Part shown: one piece after another, positions 7,979-16,201 of the stretch
Layout of the letters: each line of letters starts with the position of its first letter
Position numbering within the stretch: position 1 is the stretch's first letter
Source: Halorubrum sp. SD626R
GTDB lineage: Archaea > Halobacteriota > Halobacteria > Halobacteriales > Haloferacaceae
DNA length: 36,747 nucleotides
Assembly (NCBI RefSeq): GCF_001261915.1
Contig: NZ_CVRT01000097.1
Location: 1-36,747, forward strand
Direction: 5' to 3'
The notes under the pieces: model-generated
The model's database searches: none
Told to the model about the DNA's origin: nothing
The model's input: the letters and a program-made list of their open reading frames with translations, nothing else
Position numbers and translations under genes: made by a program

Positions 7979-9025
7979 ATGGACACGGCGCCGGAACTGA
8001 CCCCGACCGACCACGCCGAGTCGATCGTGAACGCCCCCGGCGACGGCGCGTACGTGCTCGACGCCGACCGGAACCGCGTGTTCGTCAACGACCGGCTCCG
8101 CGAGGTGACGGGGTTCGACGACGACGTGCTCCGCGCGAAACACCCGGAGCGCGTGGTCGCGGAGGGCTACTGGAGCCCCGAGGCGGGCGACCGCTACCGC
8201 GCCGCCGTCGAGCGCGTCCTCGCGGGCGAGACGGCCGACGAGCGGGTCCAGCTCACGACGACGCTCGGCGACGGCAGCGAGGTGACCACGGAGACGCGGC
8301 TGACCCCGATCGAACGCGACGGGGCCGTCGTCGGCGCCGTCGGCGTCATCCGCGACGTCACCGACCGGGTCGAGCGCGAGCGCGACTTAGAGCGGCTTAA
8401 CGAGCGGCTCGAACGCCTCGCGGGCTTCCTCTCGCACGACCTCCGGAACCCGCTGTCGGTCGCGCAGGGATACCTCGCGATGGTCCGCGAGACCGGCGAG
8501 ACGGAGCGACTGGAGCCCGCCGAGGCGGCGCTCTCCCGGATCGAGGCGCTGATCGACGACGCCCTCGTGATGGCCCGCGACCCCGAGGACATCGAGATCG
8601 ACGCCGAACCGGTCGACCTCGGCGACCTCGCGGCCGACTGCTGGGCGTCCGGCGACTTCGGGGACCCGCCGGCCGACGCCGAGCTCGTCGTCGACGACCC
8701 CGGTTCGGTCCGCGCCGACCCCGACCTCCTCAGGCGGGCGGTCGGGAATCTGCTCGAAAACGCCATCGATCACGCCGGAAGCGCCCCCACGGTCCGAGTC
8801 GGGGTCGACGACCGCGGCGCGTACGTCGCCGACGACGGCCCCGGGATCCCGGCCGACGAGCGCGAGGCGGTGACCGAGTTCGGCGTCTCGAACGACGACG
8901 GCACGGGGATCGGACTCGCCATCGTCGAGCGCGTCGCGGCCGCGCACGGCTGGACCGTCGCCCTCGGCGAGTCGCCGTCGGGCGGGTTCGAGGCGCGGCT
9001 GGTCGGCCCCGAACCGACGGGATAA
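7979..9025 (+). CDS. Soluble PAS-domain sensor histidine kinase
   Basis: This 348-residue kinase has one PAS domain (about 10-130), a short coiled linker (ERERDLERLNERLERL), a HisKA dimerisation domain with phospho-acceptor His153 in FLSHDLRNPL, and a HATPase domain (about 235-345) with Asn261 in NLLENAIDHA, DDGPGIP at 285-291 and GTGIGLAI at 308-315. There is no membrane segment, so it senses an internal signal. No receiver or output gene is nearby, so it is an orphan kinase, as is common in haloarchaea. It ends 30 bases before the tRNA gene. Confidence 0.93.
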   Translation: MDTAPELTPTDHAESIVNAPGDGAYVLDADRNRVFVNDRLREVTGFDDDVLRAKHPERVVAEGYWSPEAGDRYRAAVERVLAGETADERVQLTTTLGDGSEVTTETRLTPIERDGAVVGAVGVIRDVTDRVERERDLERLNERLERLAGFLSHDLRNPLSVAQGYLAMVRETGETERLEPAEAALSRIEALIDDALVMARDPEDIEIDAEPVDLGDLAADCWASGDFGDPPADAELVVDDPGSVRADPDLLRRAVGNLLENAIDHAGSAPTVRVGVDDRGAYVADDGPGIPADEREAVTEFGVSNDDGTGIGLAIVERVAAAHGWTVALGESPSGGFEARLVGPEPTG

Positions 9026-9055
9026 AGACCTGCGGAACCGAACGCCGGGTCGCGT

Positions 9056-9139
9056 GCGAGGGTAGCCAAGCCCGGAAACGGCGGCGGACTCAAGATCCGC
9101 TCCTGTAGAGGTCCGTGGGTTCAAATCCCTCCCCTCGCA
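9056..9139 (+). tRNA. tRNA-Leu (anticodon CAA)
   Basis: The acceptor stem GCGAGGG (9056-9062) pairs with CCCTCGC (9132-9138), followed by discriminator A. The anticodon stem GCGGA/TCCGC encloses the loop CTCAAGA, giving anticodon CAA. The long variable arm (TCCTGTAGAGG) marks a class II tRNA, and the T loop reads GGTTCAAATCC. No CCA is encoded. It decodes UUG. Its 3' half is an integration target, as the duplicated end at 9210-9232 shows. Confidence 0.95.
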
Positions 9140-9232
9140 TGAGCGCGTCACAGCGCGCGAATGCACAAGCGGGAGGATTTGAATCAGGGAGCGCCTCCGG
9201 CGCGACCGTGGTTCAAATCCCTCCCCTCGCAT
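9118..9232 (+). mobile_element. Duplicated tRNA-Leu 3' end bounding a 69-bp remnant (attL/attR-like)
   Basis: The last 23 bases of the tRNA plus one T (9118-9140) recur exactly at 9210-9232, and the preceding CCGTG is also shared apart from one missing G. Direct repeats of a tRNA 3' end are the classic footprint of tyrosine-recombinase integration. Only 69 bases lie between, so no integrase remains. Inside, 9171-9183 is an inverted partial copy of the same T-arm (GGGAGGATTTGAA). I read this as the scar of a deleted or collapsed integrated element. A local slippage duplication is the alternative. Confidence 0.7.
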
Positions 9233-9284
9233 CGCCGGGGTCCACCCCCGTGATGCGGGAAGACGCTCTCGGAGCGCTCTTCCC
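9230..9284. other. Two adjacent hairpins after the tRNA duplicate
   Basis: The first hairpin pairs GCATC (9230-9234) with GATGC (9252-9256) and CGGGG with CCCCG inside it. The second pairs GGGAAGA (9257-9263) with TCTTCCC (9278-9284) and CGCTC with GAGCG around a TCG loop, with one unpaired C. They directly abut. They could be processing or termination structures, or recombinase arm sites. Confidence 0.45.
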
Positions 9285-9340
9285 TCGCAAAACTTCATCC
9301 GAAACCCGACAAGCGACGGCTAGGAAGACCGATACACGAT

Positions 9341-9688
9341 GCGGTGGCGCGCGCCTCCGAGCGGCCGCCGGTGGCGGCCGCGAAGGAGCGCGTGCGAGGG
9401 AGTCGGTCGTCCGGAGCAACGCGGAGGACGACCGACGAGGCTGGGGAGGCGTGAGGTGCTGTGCGGTTGCGGTCGGGTGGGACTCAAAGGGGCAGCCGCG
9501 AGGGCGACTTAGGCGACGAAAGCACCGCAAGGAGCGAGCAGCGCGAGCGACTGAGGAGCGCAGCGAGCGTAAGTCGCCCTCGCGGCCTGGGGCTTTGGAG
9601 GGTTTCACCAGTAATCCGGTGTCAATCGCGTCTGGCCGAGCGGCTGGGGCTTTGGTGGTTGTCGGTCCGTGCTCATCTACCTATAACC
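9341..9688. repeat. Dispersed structured repeat, copy B (most complete)
   Basis: The element begins with GCGGTGGCGCGCGCCTCCGA, shared with copies C and D, and carries three stems. Stem 1 pairs 9361-9369 with 9373-9381. Stem 2 pairs 9402-9412 with 9426-9436. Stem 3 pairs 17 bases at 9495-9511 with 9570-9586. GGGGCTTTGG follows stem 3 and recurs at 9646-9655, and the TATA-like CTATAACC is at 9681-9688. This accounts for most of the 598 bases without a protein gene between the tRNA and 9738. Open frames inside are Arg/Pro/Ser-rich and shift with the repeat, so I do not call proteins here. Confidence 0.85.
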
Positions 9689-9737
9689 AAGCGGGTGTGA
9701 TTTCGGAGCCGTTCACTGCCGGTCCGTAACCGTCCAC

Positions 9738-10169
9738 TCAGACATCCGATACCCGTTCCGCAAGCGCGAATCCGGCGAAGGCGACGACGGCCAGCTGGAC
9801 GCCGACGCCGACGGCGGAACCGACCCCGGCGACCGCGTTGACGAGGATGGGCCTCGGATCGAGGACGAACAGCAGCGCGGCGCTCGCACCGAGGTACGCG
9901 ACTGCGGCGACGACGCCTGTCGCGAGCACGGTCGCACTGTCGCCCTCGGTCGAGCGCCGCCGCCGTCCGACCGCGACGGCGACGCCGAACAACAGCCCGT
10001 AGACGAGCGCGAACGTGACGAAGCGGCCGCCGAAGGTGTAGGCGGCCAGGACCCGCGGCGACGGGACGCCGATCGAGGTTTCGAGGAGGATCGGTGCGAG
10101 ACGGCGGTTCACGGCCATCGCGACCGCCACGACGGCGGCGACCGCGGGCGGGATCGGGGACCAGTTCAT
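9738..10169 (-). CDS. Small four-helix membrane protein, unknown function
   Basis: This 143-residue protein has about four hydrophobic segments (near 8-25, 42-66, 80-105 and 115-138) separated by a short basic loop RRRRSTEG. I recognise no family. The start MNWSPIPP is chosen because the 31 residues upstream in the same frame are Arg/Gly-rich and lie in the divergent promoter region. It is transcribed away from the beta-propeller lipoprotein gene. It is likely a real gene because hydrophobic codons are regularly spaced and the reading frame fits the GC pattern. Confidence 0.75.
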   Translation of the reverse strand: MNWSPIPPAVAAVVAVAMAVNRRLAPILLETSIGVPSPRVLAAYTFGGRFVTFALVYGLLFGVAVAVGRRRRSTEGDSATVLATGVVAAVAYLGASAALLFVLDPRPILVNAVAGVGSAVGVGVQLAVVAFAGFALAERVSDV

Positions 10170-10265
10170 GCCGAGCGAGCGGTGCGGCCGCCCGTCACGA
10201 GTGCCTTTCGTTCCGGGCGCGCTCTCGCCTCGCCGCCGCACCGCCTCGCCTCCGAGCGACACGGC

Positions 10266-10274
10266 TTTTTATCC
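10266..10274 (+). promoter_or_regulatory. TATA box of the beta-propeller lipoprotein gene
   Basis: TTTTTATCC is centred 26 bases ahead of the ATG at 10295. This spacing implies a leaderless transcript and supports that start over the much longer open frame. Confidence 0.65.
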
Positions 10275-10294
10275 TCACCCGCGAACCGCTACCC

Positions 10295-11623
10295 ATGACC
10301 GAACGAACGCGTCGCGAGTGGCTCCGAATCGCCGGCGGCGTCGGCGTCGCGGGACTCGCCGGCTGCAGCTCGCTCGGCGACGACCGGTCGACCGACAGCG
10401 CCGACTCGCCCGACGCCGACGCCGAGTCCGACTTCGAAGGCGTCGACCTCCCGCTGGCCCTCGACGACCGACCGCAGTCGGCCGACGGGATCGCCTCGCA
10501 GTTTCGACAGGGGCTCCGGAACCACGGCCACATCGACGCGACGATCCCGGAGGCCGTCGAGGTGGCGTGGAGCGTGCCGGCGAACCGCGGCGACCACACC
10601 GCCTCGAAGGGGAGTCCGATACGGGCGCCGTCGGGCGACGTCCTCCTCGCCGACGACACGGGTCGGATCCAGTCGATCGCGCCCGACGGGACGGTGCGCT
10701 GGTCGACCTCGATCTCCGACGACGACCGCGGGAGCCACGGCACCCCCGCGATCGCGGACGGCACGGCCTACGTAGGGACCTACGACGGCGTCGTCTCCGC
10801 GGTCTCGGTCGCGGATGGGGAGATCGAGTGGCAGACCGAGGTCGGCGACGCGGCCGCCGCCAGCCCGACCTACCACGAGGGGCGGCTGTACGTCGCCGTC
10901 GAGTACGCGACGCCGAGCGGGACCGTCGTCGTCATGGACGCCGAGAGCGGCGAGGTGGAGTGGCGCGACGACCGGCCGACCGACCACCCGCACTCGACCG
11001 TCGCCGTCGACTTGGAGCGGGACCGGTTCCTCTTCGGCTCGAACGACGGCCACGTCTACGCGTGGTCGCTCTCAGGCCCCGAGCGCGCGTGGACGTTCGA
11101 CACCGGCGGCGACGTCAAGGCGCCGATCGCGGTCAGCCGCGGGATCGCGCTCGTCCCGTCGTGGGCCGGCACCGTCACCGCCGTCGACGTCGCGGACGGA
11201 ACCGGGCTCTGGGAGTTCGAGACCGACGAGTCCGTGTCGCCGACGGACGACCCCGACCCGGGCCGGACGGGCGGGGTCATGTGCGCGCCCGCCGTCCACG
11301 ACGGGACGGTCTACGTCGGGAGCCACGACAGCAACGCCTACGCGATCGACTTAGCGACCGGCGAGGAGCTGTGGTCGACCCCGACGGACGGGTGGATCAC
11401 GGGGAGCGTGACCGCGACGAACGAGCACGTCTTGGTCGGCTCGTACGACACGCGCCTCTACGCGCTCGACCGGGCGGACGGCTCGGTGACCTGGTCGGTC
11501 GAGGGTCGGGGCGACGTGAGCAGCGCGCCGCTCGTCGCCGACGGCGCGATATACTACGCCGAGCGCGCCCCGGAAGACTCCGACGAGCCCGGGCTGTGCT
11601 ACAAGCTCGTCGCGTCCGAGTGA
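10295..11623 (+). CDS. Tat-exported lipoprotein with PQQ-type beta-propeller
   Basis: This 442-residue surface protein starts with a Tat signal (Arg6-Arg7 in TRREWL) and the lipobox LAGC, giving lipidated Cys24. A Ser/Asp-rich spacer (25-50) follows. The body is a series of PQQ-like blades with motifs such as GTAYVGTYDGVVSAV, GEIEWQTEVG, GTVYVGSHDSNAYAID and ATGEELWSTP, about seven or eight blades. Such propellers act as assembly scaffolds (BamB-like) or bind ligands. True PQQ dehydrogenase residues are not evident, so enzyme activity is doubtful. It has its own promoter and stands alone before pyrG. Confidence 0.9.
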   Translation: MTERTRREWLRIAGGVGVAGLAGCSSLGDDRSTDSADSPDADAESDFEGVDLPLALDDRPQSADGIASQFRQGLRNHGHIDATIPEAVEVAWSVPANRGDHTASKGSPIRAPSGDVLLADDTGRIQSIAPDGTVRWSTSISDDDRGSHGTPAIADGTAYVGTYDGVVSAVSVADGEIEWQTEVGDAAAASPTYHEGRLYVAVEYATPSGTVVVMDAESGEVEWRDDRPTDHPHSTVAVDLERDRFLFGSNDGHVYAWSLSGPERAWTFDTGGDVKAPIAVSRGIALVPSWAGTVTAVDVADGTGLWEFETDESVSPTDDPDPGRTGGVMCAPAVHDGTVYVGSHDSNAYAIDLATGEELWSTPTDGWITGSVTATNEHVLVGSYDTRLYALDRADGSVTWSVEGRGDVSSAPLVADGAIYYAERAPEDSDEPGLCYKLVASE

Positions 11624-11739
11624 CGCGGCCGGCTCGAAACGCGGACCGCCGAGCCGCCGACCCCCGCGAGAACGTCACGAACGTCCAGTCGAAACGGAGG
11701 GTCCGAAACGGTTTTGCCGGCCCCTGACGGACGGTCGAT

Positions 11740-13395
11740 ATGCCAACGGATCCCGACACAGGGTACGACCCGTCGCTGGGTCGGAAGTTCGTGTTCGTCA
11801 CCGGCGGCGTCATGTCCGGGCTGGGGAAGGGGATCACCGCCGCCAGCACCGGACGGCTCCTCGCGAACGCGGGCTTCGACGTGACCGCGGTGAAGGTCGA
11901 CCCCTATCTCAACGTCGACGCCGGGACGATGAACCCCTACGAGCACGGCGAGGTGTACGTGCTGAAGGACGGCGGCGAGGTCGACCTCGACCTGGGCAAC
12001 TACGAGCGCTTCCTCGGCACCGACATGACGTTCGACCACAACGTCACCACCGGGAAGACGTACCAGCACGTCATCGAGCGCGAGCGCGCCGGCGACTACC
12101 TCGGCAAGACCGTCCAGATAATCCCCCACGTCACCGACGAGATCAAGCGCCGCATCCGCGAGGCCGCCGAGGGCAGCGACGTCTGTCTCGTCGAGATCGG
12201 CGGGACCGTCGGCGACATCGAGTCGATGCCCTTCCTGGAGGCGCTCCGTCAGTTCGCCCACGAGGAGGACGACGAGGACATCCTCTTCACCCACGTCACG
12301 CTCGTCCCCTACTCGAAGAACGGCGAGCAGAAGACGAAGCCGACACAGCACTCCGTGAAGGAGCTCCGGTCGATCGGGCTCCAGCCGGACATCCTGGTCG
12401 GGCGCTGCGAGGACCGGCTAGACCCCGCGACGAAGGAGAAGATCGCCCTGTTCTGCGACGTTCCCACCGACGCCGTCTTCTCGAACCCCGACGTCGAGGA
12501 CATCTACCACGTCCCGCTGATGGTCGAAGACGAGGGGTTAGACGAGTACGTGATGGAGCGGCTCGGGCTCGCCGACGAGGCGCTCCCGAAGTCGGAGCGC
12601 TCGACCGAGTGGCGCGAGCTGGTCACCCGCGACCGCGACCGTGACATCGACGTCGCCCTCGTCGGGAAGTACGCCCTCGAAGACGCGTACATGTCGATCC
12701 ACGAGGCGCTGAAACACGCCGGGATACACACCGAGACCGAGGTCAACGTGCTCTGGGTCGACGCCGACGAAACCAGCGCCGAGCACGAGGAGCGCCTCGC
12801 CTCGGCCGACGCGGTCGTCGTCCCCGGCGGCTTCGGCTCCCGCGGCACGGACGGGAAGATCGAGGCGGTCCGCTACGCCCGCGAGAACGACGTGCCGTTC
12901 CTCGGGCTCTGTCTCGGCTTCCAGATGGCGGTCGTCGAGCACGCGCGCAACGTGCTCGGGCTGGCGGGCGCGCACTCCGCGGAGATCGACCCCGACACCC
13001 CCCACCCGGTCATCGACCTGCTCCCCGACCAGTACGAGACGGAGGACATGGGCGGGACGATGCGGCTCGGCGCCCACGAGACCGACATCGAGCCGGACAC
13101 GCTCGCGGCGCGGGTGTACGACGCCGACGCCTGCACCGAGCGCCACCGCCACCGCTACGAGGTGAACCCCGAGTACATCGAGGAGTTGGAGGCCGACGGG
13201 CTGACCTTCTCCGGGCGCGCCGACAACCGGATGGAGATCCTCGAACGCCCGAACCACCCGTTCTTCTTCGGCACGCAGGCGCACCCCGAGTTCCGGTCGC
13301 GGCCGGACCGCGCGAGTCCGCCGTTCGTCTCGCTCGTCGAGGCGGCGCTGGAATCGACGGACACAACCGAGCGGAACGCGGACGTGAGGCTATAG
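11740..13395 (+). CDS. pyrG: CTP synthase (glutamine-hydrolysing)
   Basis: This cytoplasmic 551-residue enzyme makes CTP from UTP, ATP and glutamine. The N-terminal synthase domain has [13 protein letters not shown] (P-loop with Lys30), [20 protein letters not shown] and the [11 protein letters not shown] motif. The C-terminal class I glutaminase domain has nucleophile Cys391 in GLCLGFQ and the His515/Glu517 pair in AHPEF. The length is normal. Its stop codon is immediately followed by the guaAB ATG, so the two glutamine-dependent nucleotide enzymes are cotranscribed. A GGTTTTGCC TATA-like box lies about 27 bases ahead of the start. Confidence 0.98.
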   Translation: MPTDPDTGYDPSLGRKFVFVTGGVMSGLGKGITAASTGRLLANAGFDVTAVKVDPYLNVDAGTMNPYEHGEVYVLKDGGEVDLDLGNYERFLGTDMTFDHNVTTGKTYQHVIERERAGDYLGKTVQIIPHVTDEIKRRIREAAEGSDVCLVEIGGTVGDIESMPFLEALRQFAHEEDDEDILFTHVTLVPYSKNGEQKTKPTQHSVKELRSIGLQPDILVGRCEDRLDPATKEKIALFCDVPTDAVFSNPDVEDIYHVPLMVEDEGLDEYVMERLGLADEALPKSERSTEWRELVTRDRDRDIDVALVGKYALEDAYMSIHEALKHAGIHTETEVNVLWVDADETSAEHEERLASADAVVVPGGFGSRGTDGKIEAVRYARENDVPFLGLCLGFQMAVVEHARNVLGLAGAHSAEIDPDTPHPVIDLLPDQYETEDMGGTMRLGAHETDIEPDTLAARVYDADACTERHRHRYEVNPEYIEELEADGLTFSGRADNRMEILERPNHPFFFGTQAHPEFRSRPDRASPPFVSLVEAALESTDTTERNADVRL

Positions 13396-14313
13396 ATGGT
13401 CGAGACGGACGAGTTCATCGCGGAGGCGAAAGCGGAGATCCGGGAGGCGATCGGCGACGCGAACGCCGTGATCGCCCTCTCGGGCGGGGTCGACTCCTCG
13501 GTCGCGGCGACGCTCGCGTACGAGGCGGTCGGCGACCAGCTCACCCCCGTCTACGTCGACACGGGGCTGATGCGGAAGGGGGAGACCGACGAGATCCGCG
13601 ACACCTTCTCGTTCATGGAGTCGCTGCGGGTGATCGAGGCGCAAGAGCGCTTCTTCGACCGGCTCGCGGGCGTCACCGACCCCGAGGAGAAGCGCCACGT
13701 CATCGGCGAGGGGTTCATCGACGAGTTCGAGACGGTCGCGCGCGACGTCGACGCCGACTTCCTCGTGCAGGGGACGATCTACCCCGACCGCATCGAGTCG
13801 GAGGGGAACATCAAGTCGCATCACAACGTCGGCGGACTGCCCGAGGTCGTCGACTTCGAGGGGATCGTCGAGCCCGTGCGCGACCTCTACAAGGACGAGG
13901 TCCGCGAAGTCGCCCGCGCGCTCGGCTTAGAGGAGATCATCTCCGAGCGCATGCCGTTCCCCGGCCCCGGGCTCGCGGTCCGGATCGTCGGCGAGGTGAC
14001 CCCCGAGAAGGCCGCGGTCGCCCGCGAGGCGACCCACGTCGTCGAGGAGGAACTGGAGGAGTACGACCCGTGGCAGGCGTTCGCCGCCGTCCTCGGGAAA
14101 GCCACGGGCGTCAAGGGCGACAACCGCGTGCACGGCTGGGTCGTCGCCGTGCGCTCGGTCGAGAGCCGCGACGGGATGACCGCCCGCGCCCAGGAGATCG
14201 ACTGGAGCACGCTCCAGCGGATCCAGAGCCGGATCACCGGAGAGAACGAGAACGTGGCGCGCGTGGTGTACGACGTGACCCACAAGCCGCCCGCGACGAT
14301 CGAGTACGAGTGA
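13396..14313 (+). CDS. guaAB: GMP synthase ATP-pyrophosphatase subunit (subunit B)
   Basis: This 305-residue subunit adenylates XMP and transfers ammonia to form GMP. The pyrophosphatase loop SGGVDSS is at 29-35. Later come [10 protein letters not shown] and the C-terminal dimerisation motif [26 protein letters not shown]. Archaea split GMP synthase, and the glutaminase subunit (guaAA) is not in this window. It starts with no gap after pyrG, and its stop overlaps the next ATG by one base (TGATG), indicating translational coupling. Confidence 0.97.
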   Translation: MVETDEFIAEAKAEIREAIGDANAVIALSGGVDSSVAATLAYEAVGDQLTPVYVDTGLMRKGETDEIRDTFSFMESLRVIEAQERFFDRLAGVTDPEEKRHVIGEGFIDEFETVARDVDADFLVQGTIYPDRIESEGNIKSHHNVGGLPEVVDFEGIVEPVRDLYKDEVREVARALGLEEIISERMPFPGPGLAVRIVGEVTPEKAAVAREATHVVEEELEEYDPWQAFAAVLGKATGVKGDNRVHGWVVAVRSVESRDGMTARAQEIDWSTLQRIQSRITGENENVARVVYDVTHKPPATIEYE

Positions 14314-14699
14314 TGGCGGGGACTCTCGCCCGCCCCGACGGCGGCCGCGCCGAGGGCGACGTCGCCGTCGTCGCCGGCCCCGACGAGCACGGACTCGGGG
14401 AAGAGCTCGCCGCGCTCGGCGTCGAGATCCGCCGCATCGAGGGGCTCGTCACCGCCGACGCGCTCGCCGGCGCCGGGACCGACGAGGCCGATTACTTCGT
14501 CCTCACCGACGTCGAGGAGGCGACCGGCATCCCGATCGCCAAGGAGCTGAATCCCGACGCCCTCGCCGTGACGTACGCCGAGCGGTCGCTGCCGGAGTTC
14601 GTCGCGGGCGTCGCCGACCTCGCGATCGACCCCGACCTGATGGACGCCGCGACCGTCGCCGAGGAGCTGGTCGACGGCGCCGCCGACCGCGCGGCGTAG
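14313..14699 (+). CDS. Small conserved-looking haloarchaeal protein coupled to guaAB
   Basis: This 128-residue acidic protein has no recognised catalytic motif. It reads as a small alternating alpha/beta domain: VAVVAGPDEHGLGEELAALG, then VEIRRIEGLVTADAL, then ADYFVLTDVEEATGIPIAKEL, resembling a partial NAD- or ligand-binding fold such as that of TrkA-like or receiver-like proteins. Its start overlaps the guaAB stop by one base, so it is translated with GMP synthase. From position I infer a role near GMP synthesis, for example regulatory or scaffolding, but the sequence alone does not show it. Confidence 0.8.
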   Translation: MAGTLARPDGGRAEGDVAVVAGPDEHGLGEELAALGVEIRRIEGLVTADALAGAGTDEADYFVLTDVEEATGIPIAKELNPDALAVTYAERSLPEFVAGVADLAIDPDLMDAATVAEELVDGAADRAA

Positions 14700-14770
14700 C
14701 CGGCCCGGTCGGTCGCGTCCGACCGCTCCGAGAGCGGGCGCGGTCCCACCCTCGTTCCGCGAGCAGTAGC

Positions 14771-14777
14771 GTTATTT
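14771..14777 (+). promoter_or_regulatory. TATA-like box of the acetamidase gene
   Basis: GTTATTT is centred 30 bases ahead of the ATG at 14804 and is an AT-rich island in GC-rich DNA. Confidence 0.5.
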
Positions 14778-14803
14778 CTGTCTCTCACGTAGGCTGATAT
14801 GGT

Positions 14804-16111
14804 ATGTCACAGCAGGAAGTGAAAGAGGAGCTGTACGTCGATCAGTACACGCTCGGGCTGGTGGGGCCCGACCAGGAGTGGGCCGGCACCGTCGCCGACG
14901 GCGGAACGGTGAAGACGTACACGCCGCCGGGGTGTTGGGGGCCGATGGTCACGCCCTCGTTCCGCGGGGGCCACGAAGTGACGCGCCCGATCCGCGTCGA
15001 GGGCGCCGAGGTCGGCGACGCCGTCGCGATCCGCATCCGCGACGTGGAGGTGACGAGCATGGCGACGAGCACGGGGTCGATGGCCGAGCGCGAGGAGGCG
15101 TTCCGCGACGACCCGTTCGTCGACCACCGCTGCCCGGAGTGCGGGACGACGTGGCCCGACTCGGTCGTCGAGGGCACCGGCGAGGACGCGATCCGCTGCG
15201 CCGAGTGCGGTGCCAACGCCTCCTCGTTCGGCTTCGAGTACGGCTACACCGTCGCGTTCGACCACGAGAACGCGGTCGGCGTCACCCTCGACAAGGACGG
15301 CGCCCACGAGCTCGCGACCGACGCCGACGAGGTGATGGACATCCCCGAGAACTCCCGGCAACACCCGATCCTCCTGTACGAGCCCGACGGGATGCCCGGC
15401 ACGCTCGGTCGGCTCCGGCCGTTTATCGGCAACATCGGAACGACGCCGCCGGTGACGATGCCCGACTCGCACAACGCGGGCGACTTCGGGCAGAGCCTCA
15501 TCGGCGCCGACCACGACTACGGCGTCGAGACCGAGGCGGACCTGGCGAAGCGCACCGACGGTCACATGGACATCCCCGAGGTCCGGCCGGGCGCCACCCT
15601 CATCTGTCCCGTCGCCGTCGACGGCGGGGGGATCTACGTCGGCGACCTCCACGCGAACCAGGGCGACGGCGAGCTCTCGCTCCACACCACCGACGTGAGC
15701 GGCACCGTCACCATGGACGTCGAAGTGATCGAGGACCTCGAACTCGACGGCCCCGTCCTCCTCCCGAACGAGGCGGACCTCCCGTTCATCAGCGCGCCGT
15801 ACACCGACGCGGAGCGCGAGGCCGGCCGCGAGCTCGGCGCGGAGCACGGCGTCGAGACGGAGACGGAGATGGCGCCGATCCAGGTGGTCGGCTCCGGCGC
15901 CACGGTCAACGACGCCACGCAGAACGCCTTCGACCGCGCGACGAAGCTGCTGGACATGAGCGAGGGCGAGGTTCGGGGGCGCTGCACGTTCACCGGCGGC
16001 GTCCAGGTCGGCCGGCTCCCGGGCGTCGTCCAGCTCGACATGCTGGCGCCGCTCGACGTCCTCGAAGCGCGCGGCCTCGACGGGCTGGTCCGGGAGCAGT
16101 ACGACCTGTAG
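14804..16111 (+). CDS. Acetamidase/formamidase family protein with inserted zinc ribbon
   Basis: This 435-residue member of the FmdA_AmdA family (PF03069) would release ammonia from formamide, acetamide or similar short amides. Family hallmarks include PGCWGPMVTPSF, GEVGD-like loops, the NIGTTPP segment, SHNAGDFG, and the region DGGGIYVGDLHANQGDGEL carrying the conserved Asp and His residues. An insert at about 108-140 contains two CxxC pairs (Cys110/113 and Cys132/135), typical of a rubredoxin-like zinc ribbon. As I recall the family, most members lack it. It could add a structural zinc or a protein contact. It is first in the catabolic region but has its own promoter. Confidence 0.88.
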   Translation: MSQQEVKEELYVDQYTLGLVGPDQEWAGTVADGGTVKTYTPPGCWGPMVTPSFRGGHEVTRPIRVEGAEVGDAVAIRIRDVEVTSMATSTGSMAEREEAFRDDPFVDHRCPECGTTWPDSVVEGTGEDAIRCAECGANASSFGFEYGYTVAFDHENAVGVTLDKDGAHELATDADEVMDIPENSRQHPILLYEPDGMPGTLGRLRPFIGNIGTTPPVTMPDSHNAGDFGQSLIGADHDYGVETEADLAKRTDGHMDIPEVRPGATLICPVAVDGGGIYVGDLHANQGDGELSLHTTDVSGTVTMDVEVIEDLELDGPVLLPNEADLPFISAPYTDAEREAGRELGAEHGVETETEMAPIQVVGSGATVNDATQNAFDRATKLLDMSEGEVRGRCTFTGGVQVGRLPGVVQLDMLAPLDVLEARGLDGLVREQYDL

Positions 16112-16164
16112 CGCCGACGGCGGTCGTCCGGCCTCGCCGCCGCCCTCGGCTGCCCCGAACGGCA

Positions 16165-16172
16165 CCTATATC
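16165..16172 (+). promoter_or_regulatory. TATA box of lhgO
   Basis: CCTATATC lies with its centre about 33 bases before the first ATG at 16202 and 36 before the alternative ATG at 16205, leaving a very short leader. Confidence 0.6.
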
Positions 16173-16201
16173 ACACCGCTCCCGGATCCGTCGGACGAGC
16201 A

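Noticed and set aside
9210..9232. A possible second tRNA
   Set aside because: Only the T-arm and acceptor 3' strand are present; no anticodon stem or 5' acceptor strand precedes them.
9461..9700. Small proteins encoded in the dispersed repeat
   Set aside because: Frames change between copies while the base-paired stems are conserved, so selection appears to be on nucleic-acid structure.
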